The notes under the pieces were generated by a model. The model worked only from the letters and a program-made list of their open reading frames with translations. It had not been told where the DNA came from and did no database searches. A stretch of DNA of 64,000 nucleotides from Candidatus Finniella inopinata (GTDB lineage: Bacteria > Pseudomonadota > Alphaproteobacteria > Holosporales > Holosporaceae). The translations under genes and the position numbers were made by a program. The DNA lies in NCBI GenBank assembly GCA_945888455.1, contig CAMCZV010000001.1:42582-106581 (forward strand), given 5' to 3'. Positions 8,939-18,978 of the stretch are shown one piece after another (the first letter of the stretch is position 1; the number at the start of each line of letters is the position of its first letter).

Positions 8939-9979
8939 ATGCGGCCCCCATTGCCTGGTGTTTTGGCATCCCTCCCCCAGCCCATTATCATGTTGGCCCC
9001 CATGGCAGGCGTTACGGATTGGGTTTTTCGTCAACTGGTGCAACGGTACAGCGCCCCCAGCATGGTCGTATCTGAAATGATTGCCAGCCAATCCATGGTC
9101 AGACAGATCAAAAAAACCATGTTGCGTCATTGCCAAGAAGGTGAAAACATTGCCGTTCAATTGGCTGGAAATGACCCCGAAATTATGGCCGAAGCCGCCC
9201 GTCTCAGCGTGGACAAGGGCGCTTGTTTGATTGACATTAATATGGGCTGCCCTGTAAAGAAAATCGCCATTAACAGTTATGCGGGTTCCGCCTTGATGAA
9301 AGATTTACCCTTGGCCGCCAAAATTTTCAGGGCCATTGTCAAGGCTGTGCCCGTTCCGGTTACTGTAAAAATACGTAAAGGCTGGGATGATCAGCACCAA
9401 AATGCCCTAGACATGGTGCATATTGCCCAACAAGAAGGCTTGGCCTATGTCACCGTGCATGGACGCACGCGCACCCAATTGTTTTCTGGCAGGGCCGACT
9501 GGGATTTTATCGATGCATTACAAGATGCCGTGGATTTTCCCATTATTGCCAATGGAGATATTGTCACACCAGAAGATGCGGCCAGAGTCATTGCACGCAC
9601 ATCGGGGGTTATGATTGGGCGAGGCAGTTACGGAAAACCCTGGTTATTGGGACAAATTCGACATTTTCTAGACACAGGGCAACACAAAGCCGCTCCCTCT
9701 TTGTCGGAACAAAAGACCATCACATCCGATCATTTTCAAAATCTTTTGACCTATTACGGCACCCAACAAGGTCTGCTCATTGCGCGCAAACATTTATCGT
9801 GGTACAGCAAGGGGCTGCCCGGCGCATCAGATTTTCGCATGCAGGTTTTTCAGGAATCCGAGCCCACAGCCATCCTGGATCACATCAATCGATTGTATGA
9901 TGGGGCCATAGAATCCTATCTTGTTGATTCTGATGCCAAGGAAATTTTGCAGGATACAGCTCTGGCGGCCTGTTCATGA
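8939..9979 (+). CDS. dusB: tRNA-dihydrouridine synthase (DusB/NifR3 type)
   Basis: FMN enzyme that reduces uridines in tRNA to dihydrouridine. The 346 residues form the Dus TIM barrel, with FMN-binding LAPMAGVTDWVFR near residue 19, the signature DINMGCPVKK carrying catalytic Cys104, and the phosphate-binding NGDI and GVMIGRGSYG segments. The C-terminal helical tRNA-binding region is present but ends early, near AILDHINRLYDG. The gene overlaps ntrY by ATGA at 9976-9979. In many alphaproteobacteria this gene (nifR3) begins an operon with ntrB, ntrC, ntrY and ntrX. Confidence 0.94.
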   Translation: MRPPLPGVLASLPQPIIMLAPMAGVTDWVFRQLVQRYSAPSMVVSEMIASQSMVRQIKKTMLRHCQEGENIAVQLAGNDPEIMAEAARLSVDKGACLIDINMGCPVKKIAINSYAGSALMKDLPLAAKIFRAIVKAVPVPVTVKIRKGWDDQHQNALDMVHIAQQEGLAYVTVHGRTRTQLFSGRADWDFIDALQDAVDFPIIANGDIVTPEDAARVIARTSGVMIGRGSYGKPWLLGQIRHFLDTGQHKAAPSLSEQKTITSDHFQNLLTYYGTQQGLLIARKHLSWYSKGLPGASDFRMQVFQESEPTAILDHINRLYDGAIESYLVDSDAKEILQDTALAACS

Positions 9980-12087
9980 TGCTGGATGGGGTTTTAAATA
10001 TCCGCAGCCTGAATTTGGCAGTATTATTGATATGCAGCATGGGATTAATGATGTGGATCGTCAAAAAATTGCGCCAATTATGGCCGGCACGAACCACAGC
10101 GGACAGAAAATCCAGTTTTCAAATCAAAATGGCCAGAGCTTTTGCTCTGTTTGTGATTATTCCCTGTTTTGTTTTGGCATCCTTTTCTATCTTCTTTTTG
10201 CATATTGGAATGCACACATGGTTTAACCGACTGGTTCAAACGGCCATCAGCGGTTCGGATGCCATTTCCCAACATTATTTGCAAGAACAAAAACGATTGA
10301 TCGAATTTCAGAGTCGTACCCTGATCGATGATTTACACCAGGTTTCCCCCCATCAATTTCTGTACCCAAACCCGTTGATCTATGGATCCGGCCAGAGCAG
10401 CCCGCTGGTCACCACAAAATGGTTAACCATTTTGAATCGACACGAGGCATTGCAGGGCATTCATTCTATGATTTTTTCGTGCCCTCTGATGAGCCTATCC
10501 AATAAAACCTCTGTGATGACCATACTGCCCAAAGCGCTGTCCACCAATGGCCATTGGCTGACCACATTACGTCTGACCAACAGTGACATTCGAAATGCCA
10601 AAGGATACGGGGGCTATATTCGCTGTACCCAAGACTTCAAACATCTTTTAGAAATTGCTCCGCTCGGTGCCCATACAAACACCTTTGTGGTCATCTCTCG
10701 CCCCACAGATCCTATGATCCTAGAGCGCGTTTCGGAAACCCATACGGCCGCACACACGTATCAAGATTACCTTGAAAACAAAAAGTCATGGATTTCCACG
10801 GTCATCCTTATTTTTATCATTTTTACCATCATCTTGATTCTGGTCGCCATGATTGGGGGGTTGTCTTTTGCCCAACAAACCATTGGACCCATCAGTGCAT
10901 TGATCCAAGCCTCAGAGCAAGTCAGACAAGGTCAAGCCCCATTAATACAAACCAAAAACTTGCCAGCCACCACGGAATTGAGCTATTTGATTCAAGTATT
11001 TAACACCATGTCCTCCGAGGTCAGTTCCAAGACCAAAGCCCTAAATACAGCGAACATCCATTTGCACAATCGCAATTTATTCATCGAGAGCGTGCTAGAG
11101 GGTATTTCTTCTGGGGTTATGAGCTTGGATCATTCTGGTACCATTTTATTTGCAAACTCTCATGCCGAGACGTTGTTTACCCAAGCAAGCCCCTTACAAG
11201 GGAAAAACTTGATGACTCTGGCCCCTGAATTTTATCCCTTGTTTCAACAGGCATTACGCAACACCACCATTATTCACAGCGATCCAGTGGCTCTGGTTCG
11301 GGAAAACCACATGCGCACCTTTCGTTTGCATATTCAATGTCTGATGCTGACGGAGACCGTTGTGGTGACCATGGACGATATCAGCACGCTGATTTCTGCA
11401 CAAAAGAAAAGCGCCTGGTCGGATGTGGCCTGTCGTATCGCCCATGAGGTTAAAAACCCCCTAACGCCCATTACCTTGTCGGCTGAGCGCTTGCGTCGTC
11501 GATACATCAAGGAAATTCAGACAGAACCAGAAATTTTCGAAGACTGTATCGAGACCATCATTCGACAAGTCAATCATATTGGCAATCTGATTTCAGAATT
11601 TTCTGATTTTGCACGCTTGCCTGCTCCTCAATTGGTGGATACGGATTTGAACATTGTTTTGATTCAAATGATTGTTTTATTACAACAGGCCTATTCCAAT
11701 ATTAATTTTGAATACAACCCGCAGAGCATTCAGGTGTACTGTGATGCCCAACAAATAGAACAAGTATTGAACAACGTGTTTAAAAATGCCATTGAATCCA
11801 TAGAGGAAACCAAACGTCACGATGGCCGCATCACCGTTATAACGGAAAATAATCCCGATTGGTTTATTTTATCCATTCATGATAATGGCGTTGGTTTGTC
11901 ATCGGACAAAGCATTGGTCTTGTGCGAGCCCTATCAAACCACCAAAGAACAAGGCATGGGGTTAGGTCTGGCCATTGTGCAAAAAATCATTGACGATCAT
12001 GGGGGGCTGTTCGCCATTCAGCCGAACACCAACGGCGTTGGAGCCTGTGTCACCATTTCCTTATTAAAACAAGCAACCCTTTGCTGA
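9976..12087 (+). CDS. ntrY: Two-component sensor histidine kinase NtrY
   Basis: Membrane sensor kinase of the NtrY/NtrX nitrogen- or redox-responsive system, 703 residues. Membrane segments at about 10-30 and 55-78 precede a periplasmic domain; another at about 273-296 leads into a HAMP segment and a PAS domain (about 366-460). The phosphorylation box IAHEVKNPLTPI places the phospho-acceptor at His490. The ATPase domain has the N box NNVFKNAIESIE, the DNGVGL box and GMGLGLAIVQKIIDDHGG. It is translationally coupled to dusB. The response regulator ntrX, and ntrB/ntrC, which normally stand beside it, are not in this window, so its partner must be elsewhere or lost. Confidence 0.9.
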   Translation: MMLDGVLNIRSLNLAVLLICSMGLMMWIVKKLRQLWPARTTADRKSSFQIKMARAFALFVIIPCFVLASFSIFFLHIGMHTWFNRLVQTAISGSDAISQHYLQEQKRLIEFQSRTLIDDLHQVSPHQFLYPNPLIYGSGQSSPLVTTKWLTILNRHEALQGIHSMIFSCPLMSLSNKTSVMTILPKALSTNGHWLTTLRLTNSDIRNAKGYGGYIRCTQDFKHLLEIAPLGAHTNTFVVISRPTDPMILERVSETHTAAHTYQDYLENKKSWISTVILIFIIFTIILILVAMIGGLSFAQQTIGPISALIQASEQVRQGQAPLIQTKNLPATTELSYLIQVFNTMSSEVSSKTKALNTANIHLHNRNLFIESVLEGISSGVMSLDHSGTILFANSHAETLFTQASPLQGKNLMTLAPEFYPLFQQALRNTTIIHSDPVALVRENHMRTFRLHIQCLMLTETVVVTMDDISTLISAQKKSAWSDVACRIAHEVKNPLTPITLSAERLRRRYIKEIQTEPEIFEDCIETIIRQVNHIGNLISEFSDFARLPAPQLVDTDLNIVLIQMIVLLQQAYSNINFEYNPQSIQVYCDAQQIEQVLNNVFKNAIESIEETKRHDGRITVITENNPDWFILSIHDNGVGLSSDKALVLCEPYQTTKEQGMGLGLAIVQKIIDDHGGLFAIQPNTNGVGACVTISLLKQATLC

Positions 12088-12239
12088 AACCGCAAGGATG
12101 GGCAGTCAGATCATTCAGTCAAGAAATCGCTTTTATCAAATGAATAAAACATTGGTGAGTCAGACCTTCTCCCCACCCCCTTCATGGTTTTTAAAGCATT
12201 TAAACCTATTCTAGCATAGAAAATTTTACGCAAAAAACA

Positions 12240-12641
12240 ATGAGTACACAAAAAATATTTGCCTGTCACAAAATGATTCGCAGCAAGGATGCCGCCTTTA
12301 TGCATCAACATCAGATTATGGCTGAAACACATCCGATATCGCCCGATCAAAAAGAGATTTGGATCAAGAAAAAACTGATAGGAGAAGCCCAAGAGGTGTC
12401 CTCTGCCAAAACCCATGCCAAATCATTGTCAGAGCTGATTGATGTGCAAGAATCTATTTTTGCTCTTTTGGATTTGTGGGAAATATCCCACGATGGTTTT
12501 ACTAAAATGTGTCAGGAAAAGCGTAATCTTCGCGGCTGTTATACGAATGGTGTCTTTTTAACCAGCGTCACTGTGAATACGGACAATCCCCATTACGCCC
12601 ATTACAAAGATCATCCAGAAAAGTTCACTCCCGTTTCATAA
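12240..12641 (+). CDS. MazG/PRA-PH-like predicted nucleotide pyrophosphohydrolase
   Basis: A 133-residue mostly helical protein. The segment KKLIGEAQEVSSAKTHAKSL followed by ELIDVQESIFALLDLW matches the E-x2-E...E-x2-D pattern of the all-alpha NTP pyrophosphohydrolase fold (MazG, phosphoribosyl-ATP pyrophosphatase-like). The N-terminus is the short KxxRSKDAAFMHQ stretch seen in small house-cleaning members. A likely job is hydrolysis of non-canonical or damaged nucleotides; this is inferred from the fold. No histidine-biosynthesis genes are nearby, so a role as HisE is unlikely. It stands alone after ntrY. Confidence 0.58.
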   Translation: MSTQKIFACHKMIRSKDAAFMHQHQIMAETHPISPDQKEIWIKKKLIGEAQEVSSAKTHAKSLSELIDVQESIFALLDLWEISHDGFTKMCQEKRNLRGCYTNGVFLTSVTVNTDNPHYAHYKDHPEKFTPVS

Positions 12642-13011
12642 GGTTCAGTTTGTACAGGGTGCGCCCGCCCCTTCATAAAGCATAGGCCTCAGGTGCCCAG
12701 ATCACATACCCTTGGGTCTTGTGGGTGTGGGCGTCTCTGTGGGTAACATCGACGGGGGGCGCACCTTGGGGGGATACAATCCTATCTTTTTGTTGCCTCG
12801 TGGCGACCTCTTGTGGGTAACATCTTTGTACAATCAAATGGAAAAAAAGACCTGACTCTCTAGGTATAAGTGGATTTTTACCTGCTCCATTGATCATGGC
12901 GCCTCTATAGGGGGGGCTTCTGGGGATCTGCTATACAAAAAAAGAGGAAAGCAGATCTTCATCCACTTTCCCCCACCATCAATCAGACTGGTTTTTTAAC
13001 CCTTTACGGCT
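12642..13011 (+). other. Intergenic region with short direct repeats and a stem-loop
   Basis: I find no convincing gene in these 370 bases. The segment TGTGGGTAACATC occurs twice (near 12737 and 12814) and a close relative, GGTGGGTAACATC, appears at about 39370 inside a secreted-protein gene. A perfect eight-base inverted repeat, GATCTGCT (12925-12932) and AGCAGATC (12950-12957), could form a stem with a purine-rich loop just downstream of the secreted protein gene that ends at 13012 on the minus strand. It has no clear T run, so its role as a terminator is uncertain. Confidence 0.4.
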
Positions 13012-14544
13012 TTATTTTGCTGCAATTTCTTTTATTGCGGCATCAATAATTTCCATGAGGTCCCTTACTTTTTTGCCCGACAAACCTTCTAATTGTTCTT
13101 GAATATTTGAAAGGTATGTAGTGATAAAATTCTTATCATCATCGTTTTTAGCTGTTTCAGTCAAAGAATTGCTGTCTATAGACTTTGATACCGCTTCTCT
13201 GATATCTCTATCAGCTTTTGTGTCTCCAAGACCAAACATAGACATCATGGCATATGTGGTATCCTCGTTAATTTCAACGCCATAATCCACAGCATTTTGC
13301 ACTATACTCATTTTTCTTTCCACAGAATCGGTAAGTTTTTCCAACTCTTTTTTACCTATTCTTGTATCTTTTAATGCTTCTTTGACGTTTGCGCCTTTTT
13401 TATCCAATAAAAAAAGACTATAACTTTCGATCAGAACTTGCACTGCATCAGAGTCAAGTTTCTCAATGGCAGTATCTTTTGCCTTTGGATTCATCAGAAC
13501 GCTATACGCGTTTAGAACGAGCTTCTCTTTCACTCCATTTTTCTTGGCAGTCGCCCTTACTTTCTTCTGAAAATCTCTTCTGTCTTTCCCTAGAAGTTTT
13601 GTGACAAAAATATTTTTTCTCAGATACGCAGCATCCTCTGCTGTCAAAACCTTCTTTGCAGTATGCTCTGGTATACTCATGAGTGAATCATCTTTATGTT
13701 CCACATCATTTTCTTTTTTATTAATATTTTGAACTAAAGAATTTTCATACATTTTCACTGTTTCTTCTAGCAAGTGTATCAACCCAAAAACAACTTCACA
13801 ACCATCGTCATGTGCAGTATACCCTGCATTTTGTACATCACTTAAAACCTTGCGGATATCGTGCAAGCCATAATGATTGATTAATCGTTTCTTTAAATCA
13901 TCAAGATCAATGGATTCTTGAATGTACCGAGGATCGAAACCAATCGTTTCCAACATCTGATAAAGAAATAGAGTCGGTATGTATGTAAGGGACCCGTTGC
14001 CCATTTTGTTAGCCCAAAGATCATGATGGTTTTTATCTTTAATCACGTCACCAAACAACTTTATTTTAGGTTGAATCCTTTGTGGCTGTACGGTCGGAAT
14101 AATTCCTTGTGGCGGAAAATCTTGTGGCTGTACGGTCGGAAAATCTTGTGGCTGTACGGTCGGAAAATCTTGTGGCTGCACGATCTGAGATACGTTTGTG
14201 TGGGTGGCTGGGGTATTACCTTCCGTTGTTTTCGTGTGTTTTATTGCTTCCTGTATAGAAGAAAACATTCCATTATCAAGAAAACCATCCCTATTCGTTA
14301 TGTATTTAAGTAAATCGTAATATTCATTATCTGTGAGTTTTAACTCACGTACACGTTTTGCCCCTAACTTTACTGCTTCTTGCTGGGATATAGATTTGTT
14401 TGTATCTGGATCGACGTAAAAAGCCCACTTTTTCCAAGGCCAATTATTTTTTAGCTTTTCGGCATGATCCTCAACCTTTGCACTGACCATCGTCACACAG
14501 GTAAAAAAGCCAAATAAGATTCTGGCCCATATTTTTGTTTTCAT
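13012..14544 (-). CDS. Unrecognised secreted protein with QPQDFPTV repeats
   Basis: Not recognised. I chose the start at 14544 because AAGG lies eight bases upstream and the protein then begins MKTKIWARILFGFFTCVTMV, a standard Sec signal peptide with cleavage likely after VSA. The mature protein of about 485 residues is hydrophilic and mainly helical, rich in Lys, Asp and Asn. A proline/glutamine-rich linker at about residues 125-155 has three copies of an eight-residue unit, QPQDFPTV. The C-terminal half (about 290-510) looks like a helical domain. The DNA is visibly more AT-rich than the adjacent cysS. Export plus rapid repeat change suggests a surface or host-interacting protein; this is inference. 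Confidence 0.62.
   Translation of the reverse strand: MKTKIWARILFGFFTCVTMVSAKVEDHAEKLKNNWPWKKWAFYVDPDTNKSISQQEAVKLGAKRVRELKLTDNEYYDLLKYITNRDGFLDNGMFSSIQEAIKHTKTTEGNTPATHTNVSQIVQPQDFPTVQPQDFPTVQPQDFPPQGIIPTVQPQRIQPKIKLFGDVIKDKNHHDLWANKMGNGSLTYIPTLFLYQMLETIGFDPRYIQESIDLDDLKKRLINHYGLHDIRKVLSDVQNAGYTAHDDGCEVVFGLIHLLEETVKMYENSLVQNINKKENDVEHKDDSLMSIPEHTAKKVLTAEDAAYLRKNIFVTKLLGKDRRDFQKKVRATAKKNGVKEKLVLNAYSVLMNPKAKDTAIEKLDSDAVQVLIESYSLFLLDKKGANVKEALKDTRIGKKELEKLTDSVERKMSIVQNAVDYGVEINEDTTYAMMSMFGLGDTKADRDIREAVSKSIDSNSLTETAKNDDDKNFITTYLSNIQEQLEGLSGKKVRDLMEIIDAAIKEIAAK
14081..14188 (-). repeat. 24-bp in-frame tandem repeat
   Basis: Unit TGTGGCTGTACGGTCGGA plus a six-base spacer recurs with a 24-base period from about 14123, 14147 and 14171, with a diverged copy at 14081. 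It encodes the QPQDFPTV linker of the secreted protein on the minus strand. The period is a multiple of three, so gain or loss of a unit keeps the frame. Confidence 0.85.
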
Positions 14545-14655
14545 ATTTTTAACCTTATACATAAAATGTTTAACATGACTATATTACACGAGTCATATCA
14601 AATTGTAAAACGACCATCAATCAAATTAAAGATATGGCGCACGGCCATATCCATT

Positions 14656-16047
14656 TCATACCATGCGCCAGGATGTGTGTACGCCCGTGTCTTCCAGAAT
14701 GATGCCTTTTTCAAACAATTGGGCGCGTATGATATCGGCCCCCGCATAATCTTTGGATGCTCTGGCCTGTTGACGTTGCACAATAAGGGCTTCGATATCC
14801 TCTTTGGACAAAGGCAAATCTTTGGGTTGAAACCAGGCCGCAATATGGGCATCAATCAGACCAAAAAACAGAGCACTGTTGTACAAACGTTGGGCCAAAT
14901 CTTGATCACATGGATTTTTGTGCAACAATCGCGCCATTTGCTGTAACCGATTCAGGGCAAAGGGTGTATTTAGATCATCGCATAGAGCGGAAAAAAACCG
15001 ACTGTCCAAGGCCTCTTTGCTGATCCCCGCCCCATACTCAGCGGCATAATCCACACCTGTGGCATGGCCCGAACGATCCAGTGCCCGATAAATGCTGTCC
15101 ACAGATGTGCGTGCTTGATCCAAAACCTGTTGGGTCCAATCCAGAGCATGACGGTAATGACTGGTTAACAAGGCCCAACGCAAAACTTGGGCGGGTTGAA
15201 CCTTTAAGGCATCGTGCAGTGTAATAAAATTGCCCAACGATTTCGACATTTTTTGACCATCGACCACCAACATCCCTGTGTGCATCCAAAATTGGGCACA
15301 ATCCAGTTCATCAGAACATGCACACGTCTGAGCCCGCTCGTTTTCATGATGGGGAAACATTAAATCTCGCCCTCCCCCATGAATATCCATCATGTCTCCC
15401 AAATAATGGGTGCTCATGGCAGAACATTCGATGTGCCAACCAGGTCGCCCCCTGCCCCAGGGACTGGCCCAACCGGGCTCATCATCGGCAGACGGTTTCC
15501 ACAAAACAAAATCCAGAGGATCCTTCTTGTAATCGGCCGATTCGACTCTGGCGCCAATTTTCATTTGATCCAAAGGCATTTTAGACAATTGTCCATAATG
15601 GGGAGATTCTGATACATCAAATAATACGTGATCCTGGCTGACATAAGCCATTTGCTTGCCAAGCATTTCCCCAATCATATCAATCATGGATAAAATCCAA
15701 TCCGTGGCTTTGGGTTCATGGGTTGGTGGCAATAATCCCAAATCCGCAACATCTTGATGAAACCAAGCGATGGTTTTTTCTGTCCATTGTCCAATGGTGA
15801 CCCCATTCTGTTTTGCCGCTGCATTAATTTTATCATCTACATCCGTAATATTTCGCACATAATTCACGGATGGATACATCAAACCTAAAACGCGATACAG
15901 CATATCAAAAGCCAACATACAACGGGCATTGCCCAGGTGAATGCGATCGTAAACGGTGGGGCCGCACACATACATGCCTATATGATCGGGCACAAGGGGC
16001 AAAAATTCTGTTTTATGCCCAGAAAGGCTGTTGTATAAAAAGAGCAT
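14656..16047 (-). CDS. cysS: Cysteinyl-tRNA synthetase
   Basis: Class I synthetase that charges tRNA-Cys. From the start chosen at 16047 the protein is 463 residues and begins [15 protein letters not shown], matching the family start; a longer upstream frame adds a Cys/Tyr-rich stretch unlike the family. The HIGH motif reads HLGN in [11 protein letters not shown], the zinc site starts with the Cys of YVCGPTVYD, and the KMSKS loop is intact in [12 protein letters not shown]. The C-terminal part contains the usual DALR-like helical region. Its substrate tRNA-Cys is encoded at 32,992. It diverges from dnaB. Confidence 0.95.
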   Translation of the reverse strand: MLFLYNSLSGHKTEFLPLVPDHIGMYVCGPTVYDRIHLGNARCMLAFDMLYRVLGLMYPSVNYVRNITDVDDKINAAAKQNGVTIGQWTEKTIAWFHQDVADLGLLPPTHEPKATDWILSMIDMIGEMLGKQMAYVSQDHVLFDVSESPHYGQLSKMPLDQMKIGARVESADYKKDPLDFVLWKPSADDEPGWASPWGRGRPGWHIECSAMSTHYLGDMMDIHGGGRDLMFPHHENERAQTCACSDELDCAQFWMHTGMLVVDGQKMSKSLGNFITLHDALKVQPAQVLRWALLTSHYRHALDWTQQVLDQARTSVDSIYRALDRSGHATGVDYAAEYGAGISKEALDSRFFSALCDDLNTPFALNRLQQMARLLHKNPCDQDLAQRLYNSALFFGLIDAHIAAWFQPKDLPLSKEDIEALIVQRQQARASKDYAGADIIRAQLFEKGIILEDTGVHTSWRMV

Positions 16048-16181
16048 CAAACAAAACCGGTAAGAGCAAAACCATATGCTGGCATGGTAACAAAAAATCA
16101 TTCCCATGGGAAATCATCGTGGCTGGCGCCATGGTTTTATGCTATATTAATGATGTACCCCCATCATCAGAGAATTGACCT

Positions 16182-17600
16182 GTGTCTGTGCCCTATAGCC
16201 AAGAAGTAGAGCAAGCCCTGTTGGGTATTTTATTGCGAAACAATCAGGCTACAGAGCAATTACCAGAATTATTTGCGGGCCATTTTTTCTATGAACCCCT
16301 GCACCAGCGCATTTATACGGCCATTGTCACTTTGGTTCAACGGGGCAATGTGGCCAATCCTCTGACGCTGGCCCAATACTTTAAAAAATCTGAATCCACA
16401 GGCCAAGAGGCGGCCTATTTAACGGAATTGGCAGGATTATTGTTGCCATCACGCAATACCCGCGATTATGCCCAACATATTTTTGATATGTATTTGCGCC
16501 GACAATTAATTGAACTGGGCCAAGTGCTGGTGGAAGATGTGCAAAAAATTACCCTTGATGGCCCCACCCCCACAGAACACATCGAGTCCCTAGAGCACAA
16601 ATTGTTTTCCTTGACCCAATGGGGGACCGATCGCGGACCGATGCCTTTTGGTCATGCGCTGGATCAAGCCATTTCCATGGCGGAAACGGCGTATAAGAGA
16701 GACAGCCGCATTGTCGGGGTATCCACGGGGTTTACAGATATGGATAAGTTGTTGGGCGGACTGCACCCTTCGGATCTGATTATTATTGCAGGACGCCCAT
16801 CCATGGGTAAAACGGCATTGGCCACCAATATGGCCTTCAGTGCGGCTGCAGCCCAATTAAAATCGCCAGACGGTGACGGGGCGGCGGTGGCCTTTTTTTC
16901 ACTGGAAATGTCTGCAAATCAATTGGCTATGCGATTGTTGGGACAAGAAACGGGCATTTCATCCGATCGCATTCGCCGTGGCGCCATCGAACAAAGTCAT
17001 TTTCCAGCCTTTGTAGAAGTATCCCGAAAATTACATGGATTGCCCTTGTTTATTGACGATACGCCCGCCCTGACCATTGCAGGATTGCTGACCCGATGTC
17101 GGCGATTAAAGCGTAAAGAAAACATTGGCCTGGTATTGATCGATTATTTGCAATTGTTGTCATCCGGACGATCGGGTGGAGAAAATCGAGTGCAAGAATT
17201 GTCAGAAATTACCCGCGGGTTAAAGGCATTGGCCAAGGAATTACAGGTTCCCGTGATTGCACTGTCCCAATTGTCACGTGCTGTGGAACAACGCGACGAC
17301 AAGCGCCCTCAATTATCAGATTTACGCGAATCCGGCACCATTGAACAAGACGCCGATGTGGTCATGTTTGTGTACAGAGAAGAATATTACGAATCGCGTA
17401 AAAAACCCACCGAAGGGTCGGAAAAAATGGCCGCTTGGCAAAAAACCATGTCCGATATTTATAATGTGGCGGAAATCATCATCGCCAAACAGCGTCACGG
17501 CCCCATTGCCACGGTTCCATTGCATTTCGACGCCCAACGCACCAAGTTTTCTAATCTGGCCAAGGATTCCAATTATGCCTCGCGCATTCCACAAGAATGA
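16182..17600 (+). CDS. dnaB: Replicative DNA helicase
   Basis: Hexameric 5'-3' helicase of the replication fork, 472 residues, starting with GTG. The N-terminal domain (about 1-100) begins PYSQEVEQALLGILL, and the RecA-like C-terminal domain has Walker A GRPSMGKTA near residue 206, the H1a glutamate in FFSLEMSANQLAMRLL, Walker B VLIDYLQLL and the arginine-finger region near RGLKALAKELQVPVIALSQL. No intein or insertion is present. It is followed closely by waaA in the same direction. Confidence 0.96.
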   Translation: MSVPYSQEVEQALLGILLRNNQATEQLPELFAGHFFYEPLHQRIYTAIVTLVQRGNVANPLTLAQYFKKSESTGQEAAYLTELAGLLLPSRNTRDYAQHIFDMYLRRQLIELGQVLVEDVQKITLDGPTPTEHIESLEHKLFSLTQWGTDRGPMPFGHALDQAISMAETAYKRDSRIVGVSTGFTDMDKLLGGLHPSDLIIIAGRPSMGKTALATNMAFSAAAAQLKSPDGDGAAVAFFSLEMSANQLAMRLLGQETGISSDRIRRGAIEQSHFPAFVEVSRKLHGLPLFIDDTPALTIAGLLTRCRRLKRKENIGLVLIDYLQLLSSGRSGGENRVQELSEITRGLKALAKELQVPVIALSQLSRAVEQRDDKRPQLSDLRESGTIEQDADVVMFVYREEYYESRKKPTEGSEKMAAWQKTMSDIYNVAEIIIAKQRHGPIATVPLHFDAQRTKFSNLAKDSNYASRIPQE

Positions 17601-17637
17601 TTCTGGGATCCCCTTCCCCAGGCACGTTCGTTTTATT

Positions 17638-18894
17638 ATGGCCATATATTGTGGAGCTTGGTGGTTAATCACCCCCATTTTAATATTGATTTTCAGGATT
17701 TTAGGCAAAAAAGACCCTGCATGGTTGGAATTTATAGGTCAGCACACCATGGCCCGTCCTGCTGGAACAGTCATCTGGATTCATGGGGCCAGTTTGGGTG
17801 AGTTACGCTCTGCTTTGCCCTTGATGCGGCATTTAAAGGCATACAATCCTGATGTTCATTTATTGATCACAGGGTGCAACAGCCCCGCCATACGCACCAT
17901 AAGTCCCCATGTCCCAAAAGGATCCTTTGTTTTCTTATGGCCATTGGATTCACCTTTGTTTGTAAAGCGATTTCTAGACCACTGGAAACCCAATGCCGTC
18001 TGTTTTTTGGAATGCGAATTGTGGCCATGCTTACTGGAAAATTTGAACAAAAACCAGATTCCATTTTTTAACATCAACTTTTTTACCGATGCCAAATCAC
18101 TGGGTCATTACAGCATGTTGGGATCATTTTTCCCCAGCTTGCTGTCAAGATCGTCTGGCATTTGGATGTCGTGTGCAGACAAGGTATACCGATCTGGGGT
18201 ACAAAATGGATGGATAAGACCCCAATTAATGCCCTCGTTAAAATATGGGTTTACACCCTTTTCAAAACAACAATGCTCTGTTTTACCCGATGTATCCCAA
18301 AGACTATTTTGGCTGGTTTCCTGTACGACAACGGCAGAAGAATCCCTGATTTTAAACACGCACAAACAATTGCAAAAAAGCCATCCCGATTTATTATTAA
18401 TCTGGGCATTGCGCAATCCTGCCAGCCCTGCCTTTCTGCGCCTGTTGCATCACAGCGGCCAACGGTACTCATTCCGATCAAAACATCCAGAAATAAACAA
18501 AACCTGCACCCTATACCTTGTGGACACGCTGGGAGAATTGGATTTATTTTACAGCCAAGCGCCCTTTGTGATTATGGGAAATTCCTTTACCAAAAAGGGT
18601 GCGGGACATAATATTTTGGAACCCATTGCCCAAGGATGCCTGCCCATCGTTGGTCCATTTATGCCGGTCAGCCAACATTTGGTGGATGATTTTTTACCCG
18701 TTGGTGCCATTGTTCAAATACCTGCTGTTGATTTGGCTTCTGTGGTGAATCGTTTTCTGAACGATCCAAACAGTGCACGCCTGATGGCACACAATGGCAT
18801 GGCAAAATTGGCAGAAAAAAAAGGGGAATCACAGGATTTTCTAGATCAATTAATGCCTGAAATTTGTCCACCATGGCCTGGCCGCATCCCCTAA
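17638..18894 (+). CDS. waaA: 3-deoxy-D-manno-octulosonic acid (Kdo) transferase
   Basis: Inner-membrane glycosyltransferase (GT30) that adds Kdo to lipid A precursor. From the ATG at 17638 the protein is 418 residues, a normal length, and begins with a membrane anchor MAIYCGAWWLITPILILIF. The GT-B fold N-domain includes IWIHGASLGELRSALPL, with the catalytic Glu in GASLGE, and the C-domain has GHNILEPIAQGCLPIVGP, the typical sugar-nucleotide-binding segment. A longer open frame upstream overlaps dnaB and looks like a shadow. Together with lptA/lptB at 27-29 kb, it implies the cell makes and exports at least a Kdo-bearing lipopolysaccharide core. Confidence 0.9.
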   Translation: MAIYCGAWWLITPILILIFRILGKKDPAWLEFIGQHTMARPAGTVIWIHGASLGELRSALPLMRHLKAYNPDVHLLITGCNSPAIRTISPHVPKGSFVFLWPLDSPLFVKRFLDHWKPNAVCFLECELWPCLLENLNKNQIPFFNINFFTDAKSLGHYSMLGSFFPSLLSRSSGIWMSCADKVYRSGVQNGWIRPQLMPSLKYGFTPFSKQQCSVLPDVSQRLFWLVSCTTTAEESLILNTHKQLQKSHPDLLLIWALRNPASPAFLRLLHHSGQRYSFRSKHPEINKTCTLYLVDTLGELDLFYSQAPFVIMGNSFTKKGAGHNILEPIAQGCLPIVGPFMPVSQHLVDDFLPVGAIVQIPAVDLASVVNRFLNDPNSARLMAHNGMAKLAEKKGESQDFLDQLMPEICPPWPGRIP

Positions 18895-18978
18895 AAATCC
18901 CAGAGACCATCGGATAGAGACTGGCAAAAAATGAAATATTCCTTATACTGGGAAAGATTCTTCTAGCCCATAGCATTG

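Noticed and set aside
12673-12897. Minus-strand frame of 74 codons after the MazG-like gene
   Set aside because: No start context, no family resemblance, and it is built on a short direct repeat.
17257-17637. N-terminal extension of the waaA frame over dnaB
   Set aside because: It overlaps dnaB in another frame and has no family resemblance; the membrane-anchored start at 17638 matches the family.
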